In this document: positions 32,964 through 45,010 of the stretch, piece by piece
Layout of the letters: the number at the start of each line of letters is the position of its first letter
Position numbering within the stretch: the first letter of the stretch is position 1
Assembly: GCA_030142905.1 (NCBI GenBank)
Contig: JASJOG010000254.1
Span: forward strand, 186,001-250,000
Direction of reading: 5' to 3'
Source of the DNA: Heliopora coerulea
Taxonomy: Eukaryota; Cnidaria; Anthozoa; Scleralcyonacea; Helioporidae
DNA: 64,000 nt
Position numbers and translations under genes: made by a program
Notes under the pieces: generated by a model
Seen by the model: the letters and a program-made list of their open reading frames with translations, nothing else
The model's database searches: none
Told to the model about the DNA's origin: nothing

Positions 32964-35900
32964 CTATTCCTTTCTTGGCAAAGGATTCACAATCATACTC
33001 TCGATGCATTCGAAGACCGTGTGTGGATCCTGATCAGCATTGACATGCTGTGCATACGGTTCATAATAATCTGCAATATCGTCGATGTGTTCTTGGTAGT
33101 TTAAAAAACGTTCTATGACCTTATCTTCTTTATCCTCCGGATGCTAAAAAAATTGGGAACAAAACATCTTAAAAAATAAATAGTAAGGCACAGAGACAGG
33201 AAGAGAGACACAGAATTATTTCAGTGACGTAGGAAGTGGGGGGCACGGCCCCCAATATTTTATTTAGGGGGGGTAATATTGTTTGCCCGCCTTAAAACAT
33301 ATATGGTAACAATATGCAAAATATTTTTTAATTTTTGCCATCGCACGGAGTTGCATTTCAAAATTAAAGTAGACAATATTTAAAAATCTAATCGACTGTG
33401 CATAACATTAACAATAGTTGATACTTTATGATACTCAAAAGTTGCACACAGATGCCATTAAAACCCTGAAAAACGTATGGTCACGTTTAGCATCGTTGAA
33501 ATTAAAGGATAAAAAAGCTACAACATTTCAGAATTGTATTTAGTCTTGTAATGGATAAATTAGCAATCCTCTATAATATTCTTTACCGTAGGTGTAAAAC
33601 TGTAAGTATTGTCTTAGCATTGTCAACAATGAAGTCGATGTAATCATTTACCGAAAAACGCCCATCTTGAACTTAAATTTTACTCGCGGCCCCCTTAACT
33701 TCGAGCAGCTTCCTACACCCCTGAATTACTTTCCTTTTCACTCTCATACGTTTATCGTATGCCATTTTTAGTTCATACTTTTGCTTTTACTGAAAAAAGA
33801 AATACCCACCGTCTGTAATCGTTGCTTGACCTCAATTGAACGTGGTGGGTTGTACAGCAAATGGTACCTTGGAATAGCGAAGATTAATAATTTGGAACAG
33901 ATGAGACATTTTTTGACGAAAAACAAAATTTCTTAGATCATGTTCGTTTCGGAGAATTACTAACCTGTCACCGGTTTTTGGATCTGTGCTTCTTAGCGTC
34001 AAGCGTTCCAGTATGGTGTCTTTGGGGACGTCCAGGAGAAGCACCCTATACGTTTTAATTATAAAGTAATTCGACAATCAACATACGAGATAGAGAAAGG
34101 ACTGACCGCAAATCATCGCAAAAAAAAAATATCTTACGTCATTCTTTCACACACTTACCGATTTGGCTCAAAACCAGCTTTTTTAAGGCCTTCTCCTTGT
34201 CCTCGTGTTTTTGGAAATGCATGTAGTACCCAACCACGTTTGACACAATCGAGCTGACTTAATCGATTTCGAAGAAGTTGAAGGATGAAATCGTCCGGGA
34301 CTAGATAAAACAAAAGCAAATATTTTTTTCTAAATGTTTTCAAATCTGAAGGTTTTAGAAGGGTTAAGTTGTACAGTCTTCTTAAAGGTAAAGGTAAAGT
34401 GTCATTTATACTGGATAACCCTATCAGCTACCTAAGCTGTTCTCCGTAGAGGTCCAGTAAGTGCCATCCCCTCATGCAGTGCCACCGTGAGCGGCTGCGG
34501 GCTCCGGGGGGGACTGGTAGAGAAGTTGGTAGGCCTCTCCGGTCGAAAATTGGCTTGACTAACCTCATAAACTATCGGGTAAAACGAAGCTTTGTATTCT
34601 ATAATTTTAGCAATTTTTCATGAGACATTTAAGTTGCCCAAAGAATTCTCGGTAATGCGCAAATGCCTCACTTCATGAATTTCAGAATAGGATAAAACAG
34701 CAAAGCATTTCTGAATTTAAATTAATAAATACAGCAATACCAAGCTCAAAATTTTATAGCAAGTTTGCAAACGTTCCTTCACACCCAGTTAATTCAGTAT
34801 TTCATGAGTAATGAATCCATATTGCCCATACTTTAAAGTGTTACTTTACATAAAAGCCATGCACATTGATCCACTAACGTCGTGGAATGTATAATCATTT
34901 ATCTTTTCGTGTCTGGAACACGGAAGTTGCCAAATTGGAGAGCAAAAATGGTCGTTCTTATTTCACTAACAACCACAGATAGCACATGAGCAATAATTCT
35001 TTATTCCAATGATAAAAAAAAATCCGAATTCAAAGAAGTACTTTCCAACCGACCGAGCCCCTTTATTTCTTCCGAGCCTTCTTATTTATTTCGGACCCGG
35101 GGTCAATTTGACCCCACCACAGCCCCCCTCTCGCCGGTACCGCCCTCATGGGTCCCGTGTTGCTACAGGGGGAAACCGAGGTACCAGTAGAAAACCTGCG
35201 ATGCTTGGTACAGTCAAACTGGACTACAGTCTTCTGACATGTGACCAAGGTAAGTTTAATCAGATAACCGCACGGAGTCGGAATCGAACTTAGTCACAGT
35301 GGTGAGAGATACGTGCACTACCACTGCACCACCAGCACCCATTACCGGGTTACCTAATCCCTTAGTCCAAATTACCGGCTCAATTGTTTGGAATTAATCT
35401 ATTCCACACACAGACGATACAATGGCCAGAATAAACTCACTTTCTTTTCCCTTGTCCACAAATGGTTTGATCGCTTCTCCAATCTTGGAATCGTCTGTCA
35501 GAGACTGTTTAATAAGAAGGTCACAATCCACTATAAATAACAGTAAAAAATACTTGTAATCAGTTGAGTTTCTTCACTTTAAATTATATGTCTGTTTTCT
35601 TGTAAAATTTAAAAATGGTTTGGGACAAGCTGGTTTCATGGTATGTAAAGTAACAGATTTACCTAACAATTCTTTTCAAACCCGATTTTCCAAACCAATG
35701 CTGAGACCTGTAATACCAACTTATACCAACTTTAAACCCGACAAGGACGGTGGGCTTGCTCCAATGAAATATGAGGAAAGTTTATTTATATTTATAATTT
35801 TATACTGGATAATCCTATCAGCTAACTAAGCTGCTCTCTCTAGAGCAGGGATGCGCAACTTGCGGCCCGCGACAGTAGTTTATGTGGCCCGCGGAGAATT

Positions 35901-38900
35901 GCAAGTTGACAAATAAATACTTTCTCTACTAAAAATTAGAAGTCTTTATTGTTAGTAAATGTCAGAATCAAACTTTCCCAAGAACAAGTTTTGCACCCTA
36001 ATTAGCTTAACTCAAAGGCAGGGACTTTATTAAGTTAGAAAAACAGCATCTTTGCCATAGAACAATCGACCCCATGGAGGGAAATGGAAGGCGCAAGCAA
36101 AAACTGGTGGCCCGCCAACTATTCTAAGCCAGAAATTTGGCCCGCAGAGCCAGAAAGGTTGCGCACCTCTGCTCTAGAGGTCCAGTAAGGGCCACCCCTC
36201 ATTGGGGTAAAGTGTTACTGCAGGAGGAAACCGGAGTACCTGGAGAAAACCTGCGATGCTTGGTACAGTCAAACTGGACAACACTCTTCTCACATGTGAC
36301 CAAGATAATTTTAATTGGACAACTGCACAGAGCCGGAATGGAACCCTAGTTACAGTGGTGAGAGACAAGCACTACCACTGTGCCACTAACATCCAAATGT
36401 GAAATTTATTAACTGTCAGGTGGCAATGCTGGTGTTCGGTGATTAAAAGTACTCATTTAACGATAAGTTGCTTAAGACACTTTCAAGGCAAGTTAGATTT
36501 TTGAAAAAAAGAATGACAAACGTTGACGTACCATTGACGATATTGTATTTATGCGCCAGCAAAGAAGCCTGCACGCTTTTCCCGCTGCCTGTGGCTCCCA
36601 GTAGTACAACCCTGGGTGTATGGGGAGCTAAAGAATGTTGGTTAGAAGACAGATAGGAGGACGCTGAAAAGATAAAACAGACATGGTCAGGTCGTTATAG
36701 ATACACGAAGCGGCATTCATCATTTCATAAGAGACGAAAACTAAGGCAAGTGATGCATGACTATTAACTACAAAACCCGGCATGAAAGGAGGTGAAGCAT
36801 GAAACCTGGTGCAGTTATAACGAACATTCACCAGAGTAGTAACTCTGGAACTCAGTGCAGGCGTGGCAACAGGAATTCCCCGACGCAGGGGCTAACGTCC
36901 CCGACAGTGGACTAACCCAGAAGGGCCAGAACCACGTCTCCTTTATAATATCCTTATTTCAAGGTCGAAAACATAGGTCTGTTCACCTATCTCTCTGCCT
37001 GCCTGTCTGTCTGTCTGTCTGCCTCTTTTTCTCTCTGTCTGTGTCTTGTGTACCAGCTCAGACCGACTCACATCTTTATGTGAGCCGAAATGAGACAGAG
37101 TTAGCGATAATTGCATCGGCTTCCTATACTGGATCCTATATCACACTCAGAGCAACAAGTCAAAAAATTTTCTTGAGCCGGGGCCACGCGGTGCTCTGTC
37201 AACACGCACACATTGTACATGAATGATTGTAAAAATTACCCAAAAAACGTTCGTAATCTTTTGAAAAAATGGCGAAAGGATCAGAATTCGGAAAATGGCC
37301 AGGTTTAAGATAACGTTCAACTCATGGAGTTATGGTCAGAATTAGTGTCAGTAAAATCGTGACATCGCGACATCATGATTTAGTACATTACATCAACTGT
37401 GTTATTCGCAAATTCCCCGAGTCAAACCTTTTTTTCTGTCAACTTTCACAAACTATATATGCTACTCCATCCTGACTTAACCTAGATGTAAACCTACCTT
37501 GAGAGAAGACATCAGCTTTAGGTTGGTCAGCATTTATTTTTTTGAAGATCTTCTTGTAGCACGACAACACGCCGTCAATATGCCTATGAGAAGGTTAAAG
37601 ACTCCTTGATTCCAACAGTGAAATTCCCATGAGCAGAAGGCTATACCTTAAATGACAAGCATTGTACGCTATGCAATTCAAGCTCAACATATAGCAGTAA
37701 TTCACGAAGTCATTAAGATATTTAATCATATATCATGTAAGTTTACAGTCATAAATTATTATTCTCATTTTTTAATATTAAGAAAGTAAAATCTTGAGTT
37801 CCTAAATCTGGGTGCCCTTTAATGTAGGGGGCTCGCAGCCCAGACCTTGGAGGCCCTGGCCTCAATTTGCCGCTGGTGTTAGCAAGAAGTGTCACCATGA
37901 ACTTTAAACCCACCTGTGATATTCTGCTAGTCTTTTAACCATTTGATCTTCAGCTGAGTTAGGATCTGGTATTAATCTAATGGCAACATCAGGATCAGTT
38001 GCTGGATCAAAAGTTGCATGATAGATATCTAAAAAAAATACATTCAAGATTTTAGCACTGAAATATGAATGAAGAAAATGTTTTCCTGACATACATCCCA
38101 AATCAATTACCTCCAGTCTGTGGGTCAATCCGTTTTCCTACTGCTCTTTCAATTAGCACTGTATCTGGAGCATCAAGCAGAACTACGAAATGAAAAAGAA
38201 CAGATTAGTTCCTTACTGAAATCCAAATTGAATTAACCTTTTAATTTAGGACATTCCTGGTTTGTCATTTTCCTTTATACTAAGGCAGTTCCAGTCAGGT
38301 CAGACAAACTTCAAAACCTCTCACATCAAGAAAGCATGAGAAAAGTGTGCCCTTGCCCCCCTAACAGGTTAAACACTTTATTTCATGGTCATCCTGAATT
38401 AGCACTACATTGTAATTGTTGTTTGAACAACCACCCCCCTGGATCTTATGTAATCTTAATATAAATCATAACTTACCAAAATGTTTTGGCATTATTCCTG
38501 CCACTTGTAAGGCCAAAGCCTGCAAAATAATGATGACTATATTAGATTTAAATGGGAATTAAGAGGTAACATGATTTAATTGTCAGAGTAACACTTGTGC
38601 AATACAGAACAATCTTCAAATCAAAAATGATGATAATATGAATAGACCATTTTAATGGGCAGTACTAAGTCAAATTACCAGTAATACAGCAAAGATTTCT
38701 AAATTCTTGAATCTAAAGGACTGATACACTAAGGAGCATAGAAAATTCATCAATTTGTTACATGTATTGACACAAGTTAAGTTCAAAGTGAGATTAATTC
38801 ATTTCTACCTGTGATCTTGTAGCAGGAAACCCTTCAATCACCCAACCCTAAGTCAACAAAAACAACAAAGTAAGAAAGCCTAATTGTTAGCAATCATTTC

Positions 38901-41681
38901 TAAAACAAGTAAACATATGGCATGGCTCAGTATCGTGTAATATTGATATTACAGTCAAGAGGCAATCAAATTTACTCTTGCAATTGATGTACAACTGAAT
39001 CTGAAAAATCTAGGCTTACACTCTGACATTAACTTAAATAATTTTACCATAAAGTATTTCAAAATATCCATCTTTCACATTATAATTATACTCACTTTTT
39101 CAATACAGTCACTTCTTTTAAGTCTTTCATGAATCATTGATATCCATATATCAGTGGGAATTTCCTTTAGTTAACAATATAGAAAAAAACATGAGGACTT
39201 AGATATTTTACTGTTATTTAGATAGGTGTGCAAAACTGCAGAGAACAAACAAAATAAAGTTTTCCTCATAATATAATACAGACCATCTCCCCATTTTTCT
39301 TACTTTCTGTTTAGGTACAGGGCATCTTAATTGCTTGCAAAATACATGACAAAAGCATTTATAAAAAATCAAGCCAAAGAACCAATTGTTCCATTCCTGC
39401 ATTAACCATGAAATTTATTTCCCAACTACTGTTTTTGGTTGTTCACTACTATTTATTCGAAAAACTCAATAATTATATCATGATAGAAAAATATGATACC
39501 TTCCCAGTGTCCTGACAGACCTTTGCCTGAAAAAATAAATCACACAAGAAATATAGTATCATACAAGCTAATTATTTTCAAATGATAATGATTTGTAGTT
39601 ACATGTAAGCATTAATTTTATTGACACTGTTAGAACTTCAGTCCATAATTTGAGCACAAAAGCATTTGATTATTAAGTCTATCTCAAAATCATGGATTCA
39701 ATTGCTTAGCTAAAAATAAACATTCACCAAGCATTTTCACAAACACAATTATCATATTAACATGTAGGTAGTTGACTAAAATTTAAAAATAAAAGCTTAC
39801 AGTTCCTTCATGAAAATTAATTCACCTGTTTTGCATCTGATGAATCTAAATCCAACAGCAAATGTTCCAGATTTATGTGTATACATCCAAAGTTCTTGGC
39901 TGTCATCTTGGACTGGTGATATAAATCAAAATTAAAATCAATACATTAACTTTCACAGTTAGTTAGCAGTCATGAATGTTTATGGCTACAACTTACAGCT
40001 TTTATTACAGCATAACCTAAATGTAAATGTATTATTTTGAGCTATGATATTACTTGCAACAGAGATGCATGTCTGATATCTAGCTGACATGGGATGGTTT
40101 GTGTTTGCCTCTATAAGGTGACTGCCTTTGACCAGGGTTCCAAATAATGTTGTAAGTGATGCATTCATGCTGGTCAAAGTCATTGGTCAGACCACACTCA
40201 ACCAGTCAAAAGGGATTCCTGACCAGTTACAGGTCTGTAACATGACAGATCTCACAAAAATAAATTGTTACATATAGACTAGTTGCCTGTCCTTCTTACA
40301 CAATATTTAACTCTAGAAAATCACTTATGAACTGAGTAATATAAAGTTACACTAATTACAAGTTATGTGGTCTACCATCTGCATTTCCATTGCACATTAA
40401 CTGCAGACACTATAAAGATAACAACAACGTGATAACAACTGTCAGTGCATTCAGAATGAAACATTTGGTTTTGTTCCATAATTTGCCTTTTATGTTTCAC
40501 TCTTCCAATTATTTTTTCAAACAAACCTTTTGGAAGTAATGTGACAATTGTGACCAGTCACCACACATCTGACTGGCATTAAACACATTTGGATAGCCAT
40601 TTTAAAGATTTGGCTAGTCATTGACTGTTGATTGGCCAGAATTGAACCCCTGTTGGATAGATTTTTCTTGAAATGTATCGGTCATATTTGGCTGGTGATT
40701 CACCAAGAAGAAAATTGCAACTTTAAAATCAATAATCATACCCTGCACATAGTTAACCTAAAATTCCACTGCAACTACATGTCCAATGAAACAATTTATT
40801 GCTCAGCATGCAGGGATCCTCACTTAAAGAAAAGTACTGAAAATGAGGCCTGAGATACTGTATTGGGATTATAATGTTGTCTTTATGATTTTCTGTTGTG
40901 TTTCCCTCATGCACTCAAATAAGTATATAACCTGTGACTGGCATTTGCTGTGTACAACAACCATCAAATTGATATATCCTGTGACTAGCATTCATTATGA
41001 AGAAAAAATCCTAATCATAAAAAGATCATAACAGCACAGTAAAAACAAAAGATAGCAATAACAGTAGGAAATATTACCATTATTCTTTTCCCAGATGCTG
41101 GAGGTCCCTGAATGATTATTTGAGGCACTAACAAATTCAAAAATCATGGAATTGTCAAAAAGATGGTCATCAGAGTCTCAATTGTATTTATTGCTTACAA
41201 ACAGTAAACATTTCAGATTTCAAAATTCCATGCGTTTTTCAAGACTTTGCCGTTACTGCTTCAGTTTTGTTCTGTTTCTTTTCTCATTTTTTGCACTTTA
41301 GTTCCTTACTACCTTCGTTTACTCAGTTAAGTACATGTATTTCACCTGCTGATAAAAACCGCGGATATTTCAAAATATAATTCTCACTGTTTACTGACGC
41401 ACACCTTTTTCATCCTGCTGTAGAAGTTCAACCAGGTATTCAAGAGGGTCATCAGGCTGAGTAATGACAAGTTTCTTCAAAAGATGCTGCGGTTAAAATA
41501 AAATACACAAAAACATAAATACAACGAACAAGACATGGTACCTCTTGACAGTCACAGAAAACGACGAACAGATGAACACTCGACACTACTTAAGTACCTC
41601 AAATATCTGAAATATTTCGTGTTTTTCAGCATAGGTAGAGAACTCTGGTGGAATTAGTAGAGGCTTTTTAGTTGCATCCAT
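32964..41681 (-). CDS. AK8: Adenylate kinase 8 (two-domain, axonemal), 17 exons
   Basis: Exons: 41598-41681, 41405-41486, 41078-41127, 39826-39912, 39500-39526, 39096-39164, 38809-38847, 38477-38519, 38111-38182, 37914-38028, 37498-37583, 36532-36663, 35441-35530, 34159-34300, 33965-34045, 33810-33867, 32964-33143. All phases agree and give 478 residues, against 479 in human AK8. Two adenylate kinase domains are tandem. Walker A 1 is GPPASGK (63-69), followed by [13 protein letters not shown] and [13 protein letters not shown]. Walker A 2 is GATGSGKS (274-281), followed by [14 protein letters not shown] and [15 protein letters not shown]. The C-terminus is VNPLPRKE, as in the family. AK8 interconverts AMP, ADP and ATP and is associated with motile cilia. 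Exon 5 is only 27 nt. Introns 12, 13 and 16 carry SINE and hAT insertions. The gene is divergent from CFAP77. Confidence 0.97.
33222..33723. mobile_element. 502-bp hAT-type element in AK8 intron 16
   Basis: The termini CAGTGACGTAGGAAG and CTTCCTACACCCCTG are inverted repeats. The flanks AATTATTT and AATTACTT form an 8-bp duplication with one mismatch. No frame encodes a transposase. Confidence 0.7.
34384..34560 (-). mobile_element. 5'-truncated SINE copy in AK8 intron 13
   Basis: It aligns with the left part of the copy at 35783-36392 (ATACTGGATAACCCTATCAGCTA ... GTAGAGGTCCAGTAAG) but lacks the tRNA-like head. It has the uninterrupted sequence TCCGTAGAGGTCCAG where the other copy carries a hAT insertion. 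Confidence 0.68.
35080..35340 (-). mobile_element. tRNA-derived SINE in AK8 intron 13
   Basis: On the minus strand the 5' head reads TGGTGCAGTGGTAGTGCACG (A-box) and then AAGTTCGATTCCGAC (B-box). The body GGTTTTCTACTGGTACCTCGG matches the related copy at 36170-36392. Confidence 0.7.
35783..36392 (-). mobile_element. tRNA-derived SINE interrupted by a hAT element
   Basis: The minus-strand head has TGGCACAGTGGTAGTGCTTG (A-box) and GGGTTCCATTCCGG (B-box). The body is split at 35845/36172 by the 326-bp hAT element. AK8 intron 12. Confidence 0.75.
35846..36171. mobile_element. 326-bp non-autonomous hAT element nested in the SINE
   Basis: The termini CAGGGATGCGCAACTTGCGG and AAAGGTTGCGCACCTCTG are inverted repeats. 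CTCTAGAG flanks both sides exactly (35838-35845 and 36172-36179). Repeated GGCCCGC words lie just inside the ends. No coding capacity. Confidence 0.88.
36997..37024. repeat. (CTGT)n microsatellite in AK8 intron 11
   Basis: Short CTGT/CCTG run. Confidence 0.85.
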
Positions 41682-42431
41682 CACTAGCAATTTCAAAGTC
41701 TTAGCAAAGTTAGCAACCGAAGATAAACTTGAGCCCACGGTAATGAAAATACCCCTGATAGCGTCACTAATACCATGGCAACAGGCGTAAGGCTTTTGCG
41801 TTTTGTGAGGCGGGAAAATACCTATAACAAACGGCATTATTTTGGCCTTTGACAGCTTTAAAGAAAACCAGTTAGTAGTTCTGACAGGTTCAGAATTAAA
41901 TAACGGTTCAAAAAATTTGAATTAGTTACTTTTCAAAGTAATCCACAAGACTGCGATGACCATGGCGACTCCATACATTGTGACGTTGTACGAGTTGCTA
42001 TGGCAATTTCGTATTCTAGGGATATAAACAACAGGTTGTTCTTTACATTGTGGTCCAAAGATTTCGATCGCCGAAGAACGTCGTTATTGCTGATAGTACT
42101 TATAGGTGCCAAACACAAACTTTTCGTTGAAGTAGATTGACTTGAAAAGGTGAGTATGAAGGTAAAAGTTTATAGTTTAATTTTTTATACAACAATATTA
42201 ACGAGATGTCTTCCTTTGGAAAAGTCGATTTGACAAATTGATACTTATGTTCTTTCACTGCCGGCGAAGTTGTTCACATTGAAAAATATCGGAACTCAGA
42301 TACACTTGGCCTATTTATAAAAACCTGTCGTCGACTTTTTCATTATCCAGGGACTGTATAAAGCGAAACGCTTAAGTCTGTTCTCATTTCATTCTGTTGT
42401 CAGACCGTAACTGCTAAAGTAAATACAAAAT
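41682..42431. promoter_or_regulatory. Bidirectional AK8/CFAP77 promoter with three X-box-like sites
   Basis: The start codons of the two divergent genes are 750 bp apart. Matches to the RFX-binding X-box (GTTGCCATGGCAAC) are GTTGCTATGGCAAT at 41994-42007 (12 of 14), ATGACCATGGCGAC at 41956-41969 and AATACCATGGCAAC at 41769-41782. RFX factors control ciliary genes in animals and both flanking genes are ciliary. The rightmost 300 bp is less structured. Transcription starts are unknown, and the third site may lie in the AK8 leader. Confidence 0.72.
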
Positions 42432-45006
42432 ATGACGACAATTGGAGTGCAAAGAGAATCAATGTTAAATAACCCTCTACTTCAAAAGGTATTAACACAC
42501 GTTCAGCTTTTATTAAAACTAGCATAGTGGAATTACTCGAGCAGTCTTTTCAAGAGCGTAATCTTTACTAATACTTTTGCTGAAACACTGACTTCCTTTC
42601 TTTTCTTAATTAGAGTGAGCTGGGTAAACCTTTAAGGCGTTGTTTTACTATTCCTCCGAATGGATTTACCTATGGTCGTCCAAATTTATCGGCAGACAAT
42701 GGGACCGCTGAAGGTAACATTCTCTTAAGTATCACGCTCTTAATAGCAGAATCATTCAACGTCATTCAATAGCTAATTTCATCAGTTGGTACATTTAAGG
42801 TTATTATTCTTCAACTTTTTCAAAAATTTTTGACCACATGTGCAATTCTCACTTATGGCAATGAGATATTTAACCAATCCCTCACTACTTTTACTGCTTT
42901 TGTATTAAATCTAGGGACACAATTTGCCTGTTCTTGGGGTGAGGCAATGAGAGAAAGATAGGATGATGAGAAAGGTGGAAGTAGAGTATGGGAGGGGAAA
43001 TATTGGGAAGCTTTTGCAGTATTTTGTGCATCCTTTATGAAATCCTTGCTGTTTCTGATTCTAAATGCCCAAAAAGCAAAATAGTGACTAAATGAAAACA
43101 TGTTACACGTATCTTTTCAAGCCCTTTGTTCATGGAATACTATCAAACCTAAAGTTGTTACCCACACCAAGGAGGAGAGGGACTTCATAACTCTAAACAA
43201 AATGGCTGTACAAGCTGGATTAACCTCAGCTCCTGAACACTATCACTTTCGAGCAACTCATGATGTCAAGGTAGCATCAGGAGCCAAGGAGAGAACACTA
43301 AACAAACTTAAAAAAATTCCACCTTCAATGGTATTTGGAGTTCCTACAAGGTAAATAAGGTTAACATAATGTAACATAAGTTTATATGTTATGAATATGG
43401 GATAAAAAAAGACTTTCAAAATGTATAACAAAATGTAGCACAATGTATGGTGGACATGGTAAAGCAACATCATGCAGTCTTTCAAAATGTAATGAAGTAC
43501 CTGTTTTGCTCTAAATGGAAGAGAAAATAACAGACAAGCAGTTTACAAGGCCACATTTCAAATGAATGAAAGACATACTAAATTAACTCAGAAGCAGAGG
43601 AGCTGATTTTTAAGTGGGCAGGAGGGTGGAAGCTAAAATGGACAGGATTCCTACTAAACCAAACCCTAGATTTTTCTTCTGTGTGTTATACTACTAGAAG
43701 TGATTCCTAAGAAAAAGTGGGAGCACACAGAATCCCTCCCAGTTCCACCATCCATATGATGATCATAATTACATTTTGTGGGCAAGTCCTTTCTGGCTTG
43801 TTCAGCTAAGTCATAATTTTGAAGGATTTAGATGTAAGTTCTAAAGAAGTTCTTTTGAGATATTTTTTAACATTTCTTTTTAAGTGCAATATAATAGTTA
43901 TATGGACCTGAATGTAATTATATCAAACACAAGGAAAGGTGTCTGCCCCTGAGATTAAATACCAAGTTAAACAGTACTTTAAAAAAAAAACAAAGTGAAG
44001 CCAGGTTTTTAACTGCTCTTCAAGGTGTTTGATTGCAGGGTCAAACTCTCACAACTGTTTGATGCAATTACCTCCTCAAACCAACCAATATTTTAGGAAA
44101 AAAATTAAGGTAAAAGTTTGTTGAATTATACAGTCAGGTGTTTGATTATGGTATCAAAACATGTTTTGGTTTTGGCTTTCCTTTGTTTTCCTTGCAAATT
44201 TTCAATTTTTGATGAAAAAAAGCATGAAGGTATATGATGTATTTTACTCCCAAGTTGTTGCTTTGCACTCAAGATGTTATTTGCTTTTGATTCATTTAGG
44301 CCTTCCACACCTGTTTTTGACCTTTTAGAACATAGATTCCAGTACAAATGGCTAGATGAAAGACAAAAAGCTGAAGAAGCATTAAGAGCAAAACAAGCCC
44401 AAAAGGTTATTGATAATCACAATTTACATGTCATGAAATGCATACCTTCATCCTGTACTTTAATGCATAAAACAATCAAAGTTTGTACTACATTGTTCTA
44501 AATTGTTGTCATTTTAGAAACGTGTTGATAAGAAAATATATGAAACAAGAGCATCTCTTTTAAGAAAACACCAACCACCAGTTGATCCTTCTCCACTATG
44601 GCAGATGAAAAAGTTTCAAAAGGTAATATTTGAAAACATTTTGGTTACATTTTTGAGCATTTTCTTGACAATGTTTGCAGAAATAGATTGTGAATATTGT
44701 TTGACAGTTGATGAGTTTTTGCCCTGTTGTCTGAGATCTTTTTTCCTTGAAGAAGCTGACCTGAACCTACAAGGTGAAAACTTTACAGTTCACAAATTCA
44801 GAAAAGCTTTAGTTTATGGAAAGAAAAACCAGAACATGTTATATTTTAAAATAATTTGTTTTTACTTTTTCCCCTAGATTTCACCCCAACTAGAAACCTT
44901 CCGAACTGAAGAAGCCAAAAGGGCAGCATTTAAACACCATGAATCAGACAGTACCTCAAGAAAAGGTGTCTTTGGTCATGGCCTTTATGAAACTGCAAAA
45001 ACTTAA
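42432..45006 (+). CDS. CFAP77: Cilia- and flagella-associated protein 77, six exons
   Basis: Exons: 42432-42488, 42614-42713, 43122-43350, 44300-44405, 44518-44622 and 44878-45006, all in phase, giving 241 residues. Recognisable family stretches are LGKPLRRCFTIPPNGFTYGR, AEALCSWNTIKPK, ERDFITLNKMAVQAGLTSAP, ATHDVKV and IPPSMVFGVPTRPSTPVFDL (split by intron 3). The C-terminal third is charged and helical (EHRFQYKWLDERQKAEEALR). CFAP77 is a component of axonemal doublet microtubules in motile cilia. It is head to head with AK8 and tail to tail with HMCES. The exon 4 donor (AAG/GTTATT) is weak but the next exon continues in phase. Human isoforms are longer, so an upstream alternative start cannot be excluded. 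Confidence 0.93.
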
Positions 45007-45010
45007 TAAA
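45005..45010 (+). promoter_or_regulatory. AATAAA overlapping the CFAP77 stop codon
   Basis: The sequence ACTTAATAAA places the TAA stop inside a canonical poly(A) signal; other signals may be used downstream. Confidence 0.4.

Noticed and set aside
40133..40650. Possible element with CAGGGTTCCAAAT and AATTGAACCCCTG ends in AK8 intron 3
   Set aside because: The ends are suggestive but the flanking 8-mers (CCTTTGAC, TTGGATAG) do not match.
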